The notes: generated by a model not told the origin, from the sequence alone. A stretch of DNA of 64,000 bases from Anaerolineales bacterium (GCA_015075625.1 JABTTZ010000003.1:767882-831881), one strand, 5' to 3'. Shown: positions 9,117 through 19,023, counted from the first letter of the stretch. Numbers and translations: made by a program.

Positions 9117-9971
9117 ATGTCATTTGACGATTACACCCTTGATGATTACCGCGCCGCTGCGGATTACATTCGGACGCAAACGCACCTCACACCGACCATC
9201 GCGGTGATCCTCGGTTCGGGGTTAGGTAGCTTTGCCGATTCGCTGGAAAATGCGATCAGCATCCCTTTCAGCGATATTCCCGGTTATGCCTATTCAGAAG
9301 TGATTGGGCATAAAAACCGCGTGGTGATCGGCACGCTGGCTGGCAAGACAATCCTTGCCCAACAGGGGCGCATCCACTTTTATGAAGGATGGTCGATGGC
9401 GCATGTGGCGTTTCCCATGCGGATGATGAGTCTGCTCGGTGTGGAAACGGTGGTGATCACGAACGCTGCTGGCGGGCTGAATCCAAGCTATGCTCCGGGC
9501 GATCTCATGCTGATCAGCGATCACATTAATTTGTTAGGGCTGGTGGGCAATAACCCCCTCATTGGGCGGAATATTGACGAATTTGGGACGCGCTTTCCCG
9601 AACTGACCGTTGCTTACGATAAGCACTTGCGGCAGCTTGCCCGCAAGGTGGCAATTGAAAACGGGATCACCCTGCGCGAAGGTATCTACATCGGCTTATC
9701 GGGCCCGATGTTTGAGACGCCTGCCGAGATACGCATGTTACGCTTGATGGGCGCGGACGCGGTGGGCATGTCTACGGTGAACGAGGTGACGGCTGCCCGC
9801 CATGCCGGAATGCGGATCTTAGGCTTTTCAGGAATCACGAACAAGACTGTTGATGATCCCGAAAATCCAAATGTGGTGAATCACGAAGAAGTCCTTGATG
9901 TGGGAGCGCGTAAGATTGTCCCCAACCTGTTGACGCTTTTGCGTGGTGTGCTGCTGGCACTCCCTGAATGA
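9117..9971 (+). CDS. punA: Purine nucleoside phosphorylase
   Basis: 284 residues; phosphorolysis of inosine or guanosine to base and ribose-1-phosphate in purine salvage. Family motifs are ILGSGLGSFA (phosphate site), GHKNRVVIG, TNAAGGLNPSYAPGD, SGPMFETPAEI, VGMSTVNEV and SGITNKT, where the Asn recognises the base; this is the trimeric type. ATG 9117 fits the family start, although the frame is open to 9060. The stop overlaps the next gene by 4 bp. Adenosine deaminase lies at the other end of the window. Confidence 0.95.
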   Translation: MSFDDYTLDDYRAAADYIRTQTHLTPTIAVILGSGLGSFADSLENAISIPFSDIPGYAYSEVIGHKNRVVIGTLAGKTILAQQGRIHFYEGWSMAHVAFPMRMMSLLGVETVVITNAAGGLNPSYAPGDLMLISDHINLLGLVGNNPLIGRNIDEFGTRFPELTVAYDKHLRQLARKVAIENGITLREGIYIGLSGPMFETPAEIRMLRLMGADAVGMSTVNEVTAARHAGMRILGFSGITNKTVDDPENPNVVNHEEVLDVGARKIVPNLLTLLRGVLLALPE

Positions 9972-11596
9972 TCACAGTGAACGCCGTTCTGCGTCGTCCC
10001 CTCCTGTGGCTGATTGTGTTCATCATTACCAGCGGGGTGGGGACTGCCTTGCGTAGCACGTTTCCCCAAGACGCGGACAATTATATCCCTTACCGCTTTG
10101 CGGCGAATCTTCGGGATGGCTATGGGCTGGTCTATCGCTTGGCGGGCGAAGCCGATGTGACAACGTTCCCTCTCGTTCCGGGGATAATCGCAGGGTTGGC
10201 GAACGTTGGGCTTGCCCCTCCCGCTGGCGGACTATTGGTTGTAGGGCTGAGCCTTGCCCTCGCCGGTTTTTTGTTAGCGCGTTTGAGCGGAAATCGGTGG
10301 TCGGTGGGTGTGGTGTATATCACTGTTGGGCTGCTCTATCCCGCCGTGACGCTCCAGCCGATGATCGCCCTCGGTGTGGGGGCTGTTTGGTTGGCAGCAC
10401 GCAAGCAGTGGGCGTTTGCTGGCGTGCTGCTTGGCTTGGCGCTGCTCACCGATCCTTATGCCATTCCCCTCGCTCTCTTGTTGATCGTCGTTGCTATTGC
10501 CGAATCATGGCGGTCACTTTGGCGGCTTGCCCTCCCTACCAGTGGGCTTGTTGGAGTCGGCTTTGGCACTCTTATGTTGGTTTACCAGCCAGCGCGAATT
10601 GTCTACGCCGCTGCCTTCGGACTTCCCTTGTTCACCTTCTTTGTTGGGTTGGGGGTGGTCATTGTCTATCGCCTAAAACGCCCAGCCATACCGCCTGTTG
10701 AGACAACACTTGCCCTTTGGGGGGTGATCGCTGTCGTTAGCGGGGCATTGAGCCGGCAGTTTCCCACCATGATGCTTGTTTTGGCACTTGTGATACTGCT
10801 CTTTAATGTGCCTATGGCTGCGGCGCTTCGTTGGGGTATGGCGAGTTTTATTGTCGTTGGTGAAGTGGTGTTTTTCCTCATCTTTACACCGTTGTTCGCC
10901 AGCCCGCAGAATGGTATGGGGGCATGGCTTTCCACGCAACTGAGCCGTGAGACACTTCTAGCGACGGATCAACTGGGGCAAACCGCCTACGACGCTGGAA
11001 CGCGCATCCTCGATCTGAGCGGGCAAATTGGGGCGCTTAACCGCTCATCTATTGCTCTTGCCTTTCTCAGCCAATATGCGCCGGATGCTATTGCCTCGGT
11101 TGGTGTAGCGCCAGAGGGTTTGGCGGGACTCTATGCTCCAGTGAATGAGTTTGCTTTAGGAACATCAGAAACACTGACTGTTTATTTTCGCGTGGTGAAT
11201 TGGTCGGCCATCGTTGATCACCCCGTTGAGATCAATTTTTCTGAATCTGTTGGGCGCTCTGATCTGCGCTTGGTTGGTGTGGGGCTTGGCGATCCCCTCC
11301 ATCCGGGCGAGTATGTTCGCGTTCGGCTTGATTGGGAAACAGCTTATCCAGCAACGTTTCAAGGGGAATTCGCCCTTAAGCTCGACCTCTTAGACGCAGC
11401 CTTCAGTGGCTACGCGCCGGGCGTTGTGACGACTATTCCAGCGGCAAATTGGGGAAAGGGGCGTTTCAGCACATGGCATGTCATGGTTTTGCCAAAGGAC
11501 ACGCCAACAGGGGCGGCGGCGCTGTGGCTAAACCTGACGGTTCGCGGGGGAAATTTGCCGCCAGTGAAGGTTGCCGAAGTCCAAATTGCGCCATAA
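9968..11596 (+). CDS. Polytopic membrane protein, GT-C-like
   Basis: 542 residues with about ten hydrophobic segments in the first 320, then a soluble beta-rich domain of about 200 residues. The first loop, QDADNYIPYRFAANLRDGYGL, resembles the acidic first loop of GT-C glycosyltransferases, so a lipid-linked sugar transfer role is possible but unproven. It overlaps punA by ATGA, so the two are translated from one message although no link in function is evident. Confidence 0.6.
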   Translation: MITVNAVLRRPLLWLIVFIITSGVGTALRSTFPQDADNYIPYRFAANLRDGYGLVYRLAGEADVTTFPLVPGIIAGLANVGLAPPAGGLLVVGLSLALAGFLLARLSGNRWSVGVVYITVGLLYPAVTLQPMIALGVGAVWLAARKQWAFAGVLLGLALLTDPYAIPLALLLIVVAIAESWRSLWRLALPTSGLVGVGFGTLMLVYQPARIVYAAAFGLPLFTFFVGLGVVIVYRLKRPAIPPVETTLALWGVIAVVSGALSRQFPTMMLVLALVILLFNVPMAAALRWGMASFIVVGEVVFFLIFTPLFASPQNGMGAWLSTQLSRETLLATDQLGQTAYDAGTRILDLSGQIGALNRSSIALAFLSQYAPDAIASVGVAPEGLAGLYAPVNEFALGTSETLTVYFRVVNWSAIVDHPVEINFSESVGRSDLRLVGVGLGDPLHPGEYVRVRLDWETAYPATFQGEFALKLDLLDAAFSGYAPGVVTTIPAANWGKGRFSTWHVMVLPKDTPTGAAALWLNLTVRGGNLPPVKVAEVQIAP

Positions 11597-11600
11597 ATAT

Positions 11601-11628
11601 GGCGGGCGACCCTGTGTGGTCGCCCGCC
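11601..11628. terminator. Strong hairpin between convergent genes
   Basis: A perfect 11-bp stem GGCGGGCGACC / GGTCGCCCGCC with a 6-nt loop lies between the GT-C-like gene and the end of nuoN. It is likely a bidirectional transcription stop, though no clear U-tract is present. Confidence 0.5.
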
Positions 11629-11665
11629 GGAGATTCTGATTGTACCTTTCCTTTGTGAGAAAGGC

Positions 11666-13216
11666 TTACTTTAGCGCCACGATGGTGACACCTTCTACCA
11701 AGCCTGCCAAGAGCGGCAAAACGATGCCCGCCCCCAACACAGCAATGGCACAGACGCTAATCGTCGCTACGAGCGTGCGCGGAGTGAAGGCTGTTCCCTC
11801 CCCGCTCTCAAACCAGACGGTGACGATGACTCGTAGATAGTATGCCGCGCTGACGACACTGGTGATCACGCCGATCACGGCGAGGAGAGTCAGCCCAGCG
11901 TTGATCGAGGCGGCGAAGATAAACCACTTCCCCACAAAGCCAGCCGTCAGCGGAATCCCCGTCAGGCTGAGCATAAAGATTGTCATTGCCCCGCCGAGGA
12001 TCGGATGCTGCGCCCCCAAGCCCGCCAGGTTGCTGATCTCTGTGCCGCTTCCGTCGGCGCGTTCAACGGTCATGGCGACGGCAAACGCCCCCACATTGGT
12101 GAAGGCATAGGCAACAAGGTAAACAAGCGCTCCACGCAGCGCATCTTGTGCCAGTGTGAAACGCACCGTCGTATCCCCGAATTCGTTAGCAACCACCTGA
12201 AACGATCCGGCTGCCGCCACCGCCATAAGGATATATCCGGCGTGGGCGATGCTGGAATATGCCAGCATCCGCTTGAGGTCTTTCTGGACAAGCGCGACAA
12301 CATTTCCCACGATCATCGTCACGGCGGCGATCACAACGATCAGGTCTTGCCACGCCGCTGGAACGATCACCATCTGCCCAGGCTCAACGGCGGTTGTCCC
12401 CACCACGAAGGAGGGAAGGGCAATGATGAAGAACCGCAAGAGCGCAGCAAAGCCGCCGATTTTTGCCGCCACACTCATGTAGGCGGTGACGGGGGTCGGT
12501 GCCCCCTGATACACATCGGGCGTCCAGAGATGAAACGGCACAGCGGCGATCTTGAACCCCAAACTGACGAAAATCAAGCCCGTACCAAGCAGAAGCAAGG
12601 CGGGCGAGGTGAGCGTGCCAATTTGGACGCGCTCAAAGATCGTGCTGAGCGTTGTGCTGCCCGCTGCGCCGTAGACAAGCGCTGTCCCATAGACGAAGAA
12701 ACCGCTGGAAAACGCCCCTAGCAGGAAGTACTTCATCGCCCCTTCTTCAGAGCGGAGGTCGGGGCGACGAAAGCCAACCAAGATATACAGGGGGATCGAG
12801 AGCAGTTCCAGCCCGATCAGGACGATCACCAGATCGCCCGCCGACCCCATGATCATCGCTCCCGCCGCCGTCATCAGGAGCAGAGGATAATACTCCCCGC
12901 GCTCAATCCCCGCTCGTTGCAGGTAGTCACGAGCGGCAAAGACACTAAGCAGCGCCGTGAGCAAGGCGGCGATATTGACCACCGCAGTGAAGCCATCCGC
13001 CCGAAATGCCCCGAAAAATGCCGTTGTTGACGTTTGGTTAAAGGTGAGGATGGTTACGGCAAGGGAGACGACAATCCCCGCCACCGCAGACCAAAACACC
13101 CGCCCTTTGCGTTCCTTGGGCAGCAGCGCTTCCACGACGATCAAGATCGACGCACCTAGCGCTAACAAGAGGGCGGGCAGTGCCGCCCCCGCATTCAAAC
13201 TACTTGTATCGACCAT
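11666..13216 (-). CDS. nuoN: NADH-quinone oxidoreductase subunit N
   Basis: 516 residues, about 14 membrane helices, Mrp-antiporter-like proton-pumping subunit of complex I. The motifs GLELLSIPLYILVGF (conserved Glu in helix 5), KIAAVPFHLWTPDVYQGAPTPVTAYM and KDLKRMLAYSSIAHAGYILM are present. Last gene of the nuoJKLMN run; 20 bp separate it from nuoM. Confidence 0.96.
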   Translation of the reverse strand: MVDTSSLNAGAALPALLLALGASILIVVEALLPKERKGRVFWSAVAGIVVSLAVTILTFNQTSTTAFFGAFRADGFTAVVNIAALLTALLSVFAARDYLQRAGIERGEYYPLLLMTAAGAMIMGSAGDLVIVLIGLELLSIPLYILVGFRRPDLRSEEGAMKYFLLGAFSSGFFVYGTALVYGAAGSTTLSTIFERVQIGTLTSPALLLLGTGLIFVSLGFKIAAVPFHLWTPDVYQGAPTPVTAYMSVAAKIGGFAALLRFFIIALPSFVVGTTAVEPGQMVIVPAAWQDLIVVIAAVTMIVGNVVALVQKDLKRMLAYSSIAHAGYILMAVAAAGSFQVVANEFGDTTVRFTLAQDALRGALVYLVAYAFTNVGAFAVAMTVERADGSGTEISNLAGLGAQHPILGGAMTIFMLSLTGIPLTAGFVGKWFIFAASINAGLTLLAVIGVITSVVSAAYYLRVIVTVWFESGEGTAFTPRTLVATISVCAIAVLGAGIVLPLLAGLVEGVTIVALK

Positions 13217-13236
13217 GATGTACGTACCCGTTCCGT

Positions 13237-14898
13237 CTATTCTTGCGCCGCGACGGGTTCACCGCCGGGGACGTACCGTTGAAGTTCGGCGGAGAGCGCC
13301 CCGGCTGAGGCATCCATCGCCGTGAAAAAGGGACGCGGGGCAAGCCCAATGACGAATGCCGCAATGACGACGATCACCAATGCGGCAATCTCATTCCACA
13401 GCAGCGGCGGGTATGCCTTTGCCGTGCCCGCCAAGTCCTCTGCGCCATGATCCCCATGCCCGTGAGCATTGTGTGCGTGTTCGGCTGCGGTATGTTCACC
13501 ATGGTCGCTGTGCGCCTCATCCGCGTGCGCCTCAGCCGGGGCGCGGTACTCGCCCATGAACACCTTGTTCCACATATAGAGCAAGTAAACAGCCGCCATA
13601 ATGACGCCGAGCGTGGCGAGAAGCGTGAACCAAAAGCCGAGGACAGGCGAGCCGAACGCTCCCAAAAGAATAGTGAACTCCCCAACAAAGCCGTTCAGCC
13701 CTGGCAGCCCCATGCTGGAAAGCAAGATCACAAGGCTTAAGCCGCTGAACACAGGGAGGACTTTCCAAATGCCGCCAAAGGCGTTGATGTCTTTTGTGTG
13801 GCGACGCTCATAGAGCATTCCGACGAGCAAGAACAGCCCGCCCGTACTGATCCCGTGATTGATCATCTGGAGTGTTGCCCCTTGAATACCCGCCGCGTTG
13901 AGGGCGAAAATCCCCAAAACGACGAACCCCAAGTGGCTGATTGAGGAATAGGCGACGAGCTTTTTTACGTCCGTTTGGGCATAGCTGACCCACGCGCCAT
14001 AGATGATTCCAATCACCGCAAGGATGGCAATCAGCGGGGCGAGGTCAACGCTCATTTTGGGGAAGAACCCCAAGCAGAAACGCACCAGACCATACGTCCC
14101 CAGTTTCAAGAGGACGCCAGCCAGAATCACCGAACCAGCGGTAGGGGCTTGAACGTGCGCATCCGGCAGCCACGAATGAAGGGGGAAAATCGGCACTTTG
14201 ATAGCAAAGGCGATGAAGAAACCCAAGAACAACAAGAGTTCCGTCGGACCCACCGGGAAGGCACTGGCATTCGTCGCCGCTGCTGCTTGGACGGTCGCCG
14301 TGATCATCTGGACGTTGAACGTCCCAAAATGGTTGCCCATCCAAAGGATCGCCACAAGCATCAAGATCGACCCTGCCATCGTGTAGAGAAAGAACTTCAC
14401 GGCGGCGTAAATACGCTGTTCCGATCCCCAAATGCCGACGATGAAATACATCGGCACAAGGCTGACTTCCCAGAAGATATAGAACAGGAACAAGTCCTGT
14501 GCGACGAAAACGCCGATCATGGCGAATTCAAGGAGCATCAGGAAACTGTAGAAAAGGCGTTCCTGTTTCTTGATGTAAGACATCGAGAACAAGATCGCCA
14601 GCGGCATGATGAAACCCGTCAGGACAACCAAGAGAATGCTCAGCCCATCCACGCCAACATAATAGCTGATCGTGTAATTGCCAAGTTTGAACCATTCCCA
14701 AAGATGTTCGTGCTGCAAACCGGCTTTCGTCGTATCAAACGACGCCCACAAAACAAGCGTCGCCGCCAGTGTCACCAGCGAAAAGCCGAGCGCGTACCAT
14801 TTGATCCGTTCCTCTCGCCCCCGTGTTAGAAACAGGATCGGGAACAACCCGATCACCGGGAGAAAGAGCGTCAGTGAGACCAATAATTCAGATTTCAT
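13237..14898 (-). CDS. nuoM: NADH-quinone oxidoreductase subunit M
   Basis: 553 residues, antiporter-like subunit. It shows FYIFWEVSLVPMYFIVG (helix-5 Glu), KVPIFPLHSWLPDAHVQAPT and KKLVAYSSISHLGFV. Residues about 456-487 form a His/Glu-rich cytoplasmic or surface loop (AHADEAHSDHGEH...HAHNAHGHGDHG) not found in E. coli NuoM (509 residues). The loop precedes the last helix. Gap to nuoL is 24 bp. Confidence 0.96.
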   Translation of the reverse strand: MKSELLVSLTLFLPVIGLFPILFLTRGREERIKWYALGFSLVTLAATLVLWASFDTTKAGLQHEHLWEWFKLGNYTISYYVGVDGLSILLVVLTGFIMPLAILFSMSYIKKQERLFYSFLMLLEFAMIGVFVAQDLFLFYIFWEVSLVPMYFIVGIWGSEQRIYAAVKFFLYTMAGSILMLVAILWMGNHFGTFNVQMITATVQAAAATNASAFPVGPTELLLFLGFFIAFAIKVPIFPLHSWLPDAHVQAPTAGSVILAGVLLKLGTYGLVRFCLGFFPKMSVDLAPLIAILAVIGIIYGAWVSYAQTDVKKLVAYSSISHLGFVVLGIFALNAAGIQGATLQMINHGISTGGLFLLVGMLYERRHTKDINAFGGIWKVLPVFSGLSLVILLSSMGLPGLNGFVGEFTILLGAFGSPVLGFWFTLLATLGVIMAAVYLLYMWNKVFMGEYRAPAEAHADEAHSDHGEHTAAEHAHNAHGHGDHGAEDLAGTAKAYPPLLWNEIAALVIVVIAAFVIGLAPRPFFTAMDASAGALSAELQRYVPGGEPVAAQE

Positions 14899-14922
14899 GT
14901 TTCCCGTATTTCCCCCGGAAAG

Positions 14923-17256
14923 TTACCGTCCCGCCCGCAACAAGGGCAGGAGGATCAAGACGATCACGACAAGAGCGCCGACCAAAAAGGTGAAGATATA
15001 GGTGCGCACATAGCCCGTTGAAAACCCGCGCAGCCGCCCCCCTAACAACCCCGCCCATTCGCCAATGCGCAGGAATCCCCGATCAATTGCGCCACGATCC
15101 ACCGGATTTGCCAAGAACGTACTCGCCCGCTTGTAGGTATCACGGATCAGTGTATTGTGAACGCGATCATGCCAGAATTCCCAGTCCAGTTTGTTTGCCA
15201 GCCATGCCGAGAGCCGGTTGTAGGGGTTCTCGATCAGCCGGAAATAGGTTTCGTCCCAGTAGAGCTTGGCGTTTGCCAAACGGAAGTAGGGGCGTGTTGC
15301 CCCGCGTTCTAGCTTGTCTTTGCCCTTCTCGGTAAGCGGGTTCGCCCCATAGAAGCGATCTGCCAGTAGGATAGCAGCGACGGCTACCACTGTTGCTGTC
15401 ACCGCTAAAATTAGGTTGAATTCCAACCCCTTTGTATAAGGAACGCTGTGTTCCAACCACAAGGTAAGAATCTCTGGTGGCACAAGCGGAAGGCTAAAGC
15501 CTAGGGGAATGTTCAACAGCCCACCAAAGATGGACAGCACAGCGAGGACGATGAGTGGGAAGGTCATCAGGGCGACGCTCTCTGGGGCGTGTTCAGCGGC
15601 GGCGGTACGCGGTTTACCGAGGAAGACAAGGCGGATTTGCCGCCACATATAAAACGCCGTCATAAACGCCGCCGCAAGGAGCAGCCCAAGGGCGATGAAG
15701 CCTTCAACCTTGCCATCGTTGAAGCCGCTGTTGAACGCCTTCCCTAGAATCTCATCCTTCGACCAAAAGCCAGAGAGCGGGAAAATACCTGCCAATGCCA
15801 GCGTCCCGATCAGGTATGTCCAAAAGGTGATCGGCATCCGCTTGCGCAGCCCGCCCATGTTTCGCATGTCTTGAGGATCGAAGGCTTCGTCCTCGTGATG
15901 CTCCCCATCTGACCCATGCCCGTGATCATCGGCGTGGGCGTGGTGGTGTCCGTGTTCCATCGCGTGAATGACCGACCCCGACCCCAAGAACAAGAGCGCC
16001 TTAAAGAAGGCGTGTGTCACCAGATGGAACATCCCTGCCGCATAACCACCCAACCCAACCGCAGCGACCATGAACCCCAACTGACTCACAGTGGAGTAGG
16101 CGAGGACTTTCTTAATATCCCACTGCCCTAAAGCGACAAACCCTGCCATAAGCGCCGTTGCCGACCCAATAAGGGTGACGACAGCGGAGGAGATTGGCGC
16201 GGCATGGAAGAACACGCTGGAGCGTGTCACAAGGTAAATGCCCGCCGTGACCATCGTCGCCGCATGGATGAGCGCCGAGACAGGCGTTGGACCCGCCATA
16301 GCATCGGGCAGCCAAACAAAGAGAGGAATTTGGGCGCTTTTGCCTGTGACCCCTAAGACCATAAAGAGGGTGATGATCGTCAGAACGCTTTCCAGTGGGA
16401 GGGTGAACGGTCCAAAGTGGACAATATGCCCGCCCTTTGCCAAAAGGTCTTCGGTCTGCCCAAAGATACCTTTAGCGGTGACACTCTCATTGTGTGAGTC
16501 CGTCTCACCATGCCCACCTTCAGCGGGTGCTGCTTCGCTGTGACTATCCCCGCTTGTTCCTTCGGCAGGGGCAACCTCTGCGCCATGCCCCCCCGCCACA
16601 TGAAGGACTTCCCCGGGCTTGTAGTAATCGAGCGTACCGAATGTCCAAAAGGTGAGGAAGATCGCCATGAGGAAGCCGAAATCGCCCACGCGGTTGACGA
16701 TGAACGCCTTCCGCGCTGCGTTGCTGTTTCGCCAGCCCTCGCCCTTCTTTTTGTCGAACCAAAAGCCGATGAGGAGGAAGGAACACAAGCCCACCCCTTC
16801 CCAACCCACAAAGGTGACCAGAAAATTGTTCCCCGTAACAAGAATGAGCATGAAGCCGAGGAACATATTCAGGTAGACGAAAAAGCGGGGGAAACGTGAA
16901 TCGCCATGCATGTACCCAATGGCATAGATATGGATAAGTGTGCCGATTCCCGTGATGACCAGCATCATCGTCAGACTCAGCGTATCCACCCGAAGCTGCC
17001 ATGGGATGTTCAGCGCGGCGGAGGGGATATACAGCCAGCTATCGAGGATCGGCGGGGTGACAACGACTCCCTCGTAGCCAAAATTAGGCATGGCAACGGT
17101 CATCGTCGCGGCGATGATGAAGGCGATTCCCGCCGCGCCGCTGGCAAGCGTGCCAACCATGCGTTCACTCATGTATCTTCCCAAAAACAAATTGATCACC
17201 GCTCCGGCGAAGGGGATCAAGATGATCAGGGGAACGAGTGCTGCGAAATTTTCCAT
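14923..17256 (-). CDS. nuoL: NADH-quinone oxidoreductase subunit L
   Basis: 777 residues versus about 613 in E. coli. The core motifs GWEGVGLCSFLLIGFWF, KSAQIPLFVWLPDAMAGPTP and KKVLAYSTVSQLGFM are present, plus the C-terminal lateral helix region. Extra length comes partly from two polar loops: residues about 220-280 (Gly/His/Glu rich) and about 432-454 (HGHHHAHADDHGHG). Terminal proton-pumping subunit. 36 bp from nuoK. Confidence 0.96.
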   Translation of the reverse strand: MENFAALVPLIILIPFAGAVINLFLGRYMSERMVGTLASGAAGIAFIIAATMTVAMPNFGYEGVVVTPPILDSWLYIPSAALNIPWQLRVDTLSLTMMLVITGIGTLIHIYAIGYMHGDSRFPRFFVYLNMFLGFMLILVTGNNFLVTFVGWEGVGLCSFLLIGFWFDKKKGEGWRNSNAARKAFIVNRVGDFGFLMAIFLTFWTFGTLDYYKPGEVLHVAGGHGAEVAPAEGTSGDSHSEAAPAEGGHGETDSHNESVTAKGIFGQTEDLLAKGGHIVHFGPFTLPLESVLTIITLFMVLGVTGKSAQIPLFVWLPDAMAGPTPVSALIHAATMVTAGIYLVTRSSVFFHAAPISSAVVTLIGSATALMAGFVALGQWDIKKVLAYSTVSQLGFMVAAVGLGGYAAGMFHLVTHAFFKALLFLGSGSVIHAMEHGHHHAHADDHGHGSDGEHHEDEAFDPQDMRNMGGLRKRMPITFWTYLIGTLALAGIFPLSGFWSKDEILGKAFNSGFNDGKVEGFIALGLLLAAAFMTAFYMWRQIRLVFLGKPRTAAAEHAPESVALMTFPLIVLAVLSIFGGLLNIPLGFSLPLVPPEILTLWLEHSVPYTKGLEFNLILAVTATVVAVAAILLADRFYGANPLTEKGKDKLERGATRPYFRLANAKLYWDETYFRLIENPYNRLSAWLANKLDWEFWHDRVHNTLIRDTYKRASTFLANPVDRGAIDRGFLRIGEWAGLLGGRLRGFSTGYVRTYIFTFLVGALVVIVLILLPLLRAGR

Positions 17257-17292
17257 GTTTGAGCGGAAGCCCCCTTAACGGTTGTGGCTCAA

Positions 17293-17607
17293 TTAGCCCT
17301 TCATCGTGTTCAGTTCGTCAATATCAATCGTTTTCTTCGTCTTGAAGATCGCCACAATCAGCGCCAAACCAACGGCGACCTCGGCAGCGGCAATACTGAT
17401 CACAAAAAAGACGGTCATCTGACCGCCCATATTGCCCCACTGACGGGCAAAGGCGACCAGCGCTAAGTTTGCCGCGTTCAGCATCAACTCAATCGACATG
17501 AAGATCAAAATCGCATTGCGCCGGACAAGGACGCCCACAATCCCCAAAATAAAGAGGACGGCGCTCAGGATAACGAAATATTCTGTTGGCAGCGTTGGCG
17601 GTTGCAT
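17293..17607 (-). CDS. nuoK: NADH-quinone oxidoreductase subunit K
   Basis: 104 residues, three helices. The two conserved membrane glutamates are in [15 protein letters not shown] and [16 protein letters not shown]. Normal size and sequence. It is separated from nuoJ by 129 bp, longer than the other gaps in this operon, and that gap holds a C-rich hairpin. Confidence 0.96.
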   Translation of the reverse strand: MQPPTLPTEYFVILSAVLFILGIVGVLVRRNAILIFMSIELMLNAANLALVAFARQWGNMGGQMTVFFVISIAAAEVAVGLALIVAIFKTKKTIDIDELNTMKG

Positions 17608-17709
17608 ACCCTTAGTCTCTATTCCTTAGTTCCGGTGCGAACCAGCGGATTTTTTCTCACATCAGTCATCTGCATCCAGATGAAGATGAAAACGATCCAA
17701 ACCTCCCTA

Positions 17710-17737
17710 ACCTCTCGCCTCTTGGTGAGAGGAGGGT
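17710..17737. repeat. C-rich hairpin between nuoJ and nuoK
   Basis: CCTCTC and GAGAGG flank a 10-nt loop within the nuoJ-nuoK gap. It resembles the other C-rich hairpin repeats in the window, and its right end touches the nuoJ stop region. It could attenuate transcription inside the operon. Confidence 0.4.
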
Positions 17738-19023
17738 TAATCTGTTGCCGTCTCTAGCGGCTCTGGGGCGGTCTGTTTTGCCGCCTCTGCGCTTGCCGAA
17801 AGACTCCGATTCATGCGCTTGACTACCGGGCTAACTACCAGGCGCTGCCGAACGCGCCGTACCACCTCCTCACGGGTGAGCAGGATCGATCCTACCATCG
17901 TGGCGAGGAGCAAGACGGCGATCAATTCAAATGCCAACAGGTAGGTTGTCAGAAGGTCGCGCCCGATGGATTGAGGGCTGCCGAATGCCTCACGGGTTTT
18001 CACCGATCCCTCAACATGAAAGACCGTTGCCTTCGTGAGCGGCGCTCCCGATATGCCTGGCACAATTTCGTTGAGGGCGATGAACATCTCGTGCGTTTTG
18101 CGCGTTCCTCGGAAGGATTCAATGGTGCGGATTTCCGCTGCGCCCTGTTTGATCTCAAAGTAGTATGTCCCCTCAGTAAGAACCACCGTTGGAGCAGACT
18201 CCCCATAATTGAGGGCAGGGACGATCACCGTTGGGTTGGCAGGGTCGGCACGGTTGATCTGCAACAGGGAGAGCGATCCACGTTCGGGAAGGGCATGAAC
18301 GAAGGTCATTCGCCACGTCCCCTCATCCTCAAGGGTATCGCGGTTAGTGGGAACAGCGATCACTCGCGGCGAGCCAAGTGTGCCGCCCACGACAAAGGTC
18401 GTTTCCTCACCGTCTGCCAGCGCTAGCGGAACAGCAAGGAGCGGAACTGCCCCCGTCGTTATCGGGTTTGCGCATTCTGCCACACCTTCGGCACAAGCAG
18501 GGAACACCAACAGGTTATATGTCCCCGCCTTAACCTCGTTAAAGGGGGAGGCGTGTTTGAAGGTAAGCCCTTCGGCAGCCCGTTCAGCGTTCAGATACAC
18601 ATCAACCTTTGGGGCATCGGCTATGCCATGCACAAAGCGAATATCAGGAGCGCGAGAAACGGGTTTTAAAAGACCAATGTTGCTCTGGGCAATGGCGACA
18701 AAGGCGATGATCAGAAAGACCGTCCCTAAGCCCACCGCTCCGGTTGAAACCCATGTGTAGCGGGGTGTTCCCCCCCCAAGACGTTCCGAGCCAAGCAACA
18801 TGATTACAAACATGAACAAAACCATGATCGCGCCGGCATAGACAGTGATTTGCACCATCGCCAAGAAAGGCGCGTTCAACATAAGGTAGAAAAACGCCAC
18901 GCACAACAGGTTCGTGACCAAGAACAGCGCTGCGTGAACCGCATTTCGGCTCACCAGCATGAGCGCCGCTGAGAAGATCGCCACTGCTGCGACGAGGATA
19001 AAGAGTACGAGTTCTACCGTCAT
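17737..19023 (-). CDS. nuoJ: NADH-quinone oxidoreductase subunit J with inserted DUF4397-like domains
   Basis: 428 residues, against about 165-200 for ordinary NuoJ. Residues 1-115 give helices 1-4, including the conserved helix 3 (MVQITVYAGAIMVLFMFVIML). Residues about 350-385 give helix 5 (SIGRDLLTTYLLAFELIAVLLL). Between them lie about 220 residues with two beta-rich repeats, each with DUF4397-like features (RFVHGIADAPKVDVYLN, VKAGTYNLLVFP; then TFVHALPERGS, LTEGTYYFEI). In E. coli NuoJ the helix 4-5 loop faces the periplasm, so the insert should be external. First gene of nuoJKLMN; nuoA-I are not in this window. Confidence 0.9.
   Translation of the reverse strand: MTVELVLFILVAAVAIFSAALMLVSRNAVHAALFLVTNLLCVAFFYLMLNAPFLAMVQITVYAGAIMVLFMFVIMLLGSERLGGGTPRYTWVSTGAVGLGTVFLIIAFVAIAQSNIGLLKPVSRAPDIRFVHGIADAPKVDVYLNAERAAEGLTFKHASPFNEVKAGTYNLLVFPACAEGVAECANPITTGAVPLLAVPLALADGEETTFVVGGTLGSPRVIAVPTNRDTLEDEGTWRMTFVHALPERGSLSLLQINRADPANPTVIVPALNYGESAPTVVLTEGTYYFEIKQGAAEIRTIESFRGTRKTHEMFIALNEIVPGISGAPLTKATVFHVEGSVKTREAFGSPQSIGRDLLTTYLLAFELIAVLLLATMVGSILLTREEVVRRVRQRLVVSPVVKRMNRSLSASAEAAKQTAPEPLETATD

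Noticed and set aside
12005..14829. Long plus-strand frames opposite nuoN and nuoM (12005-12721 and 13975-14829)
   Set aside because: They mirror conserved nuo coding sequence and have no start signals or recognisable motifs.
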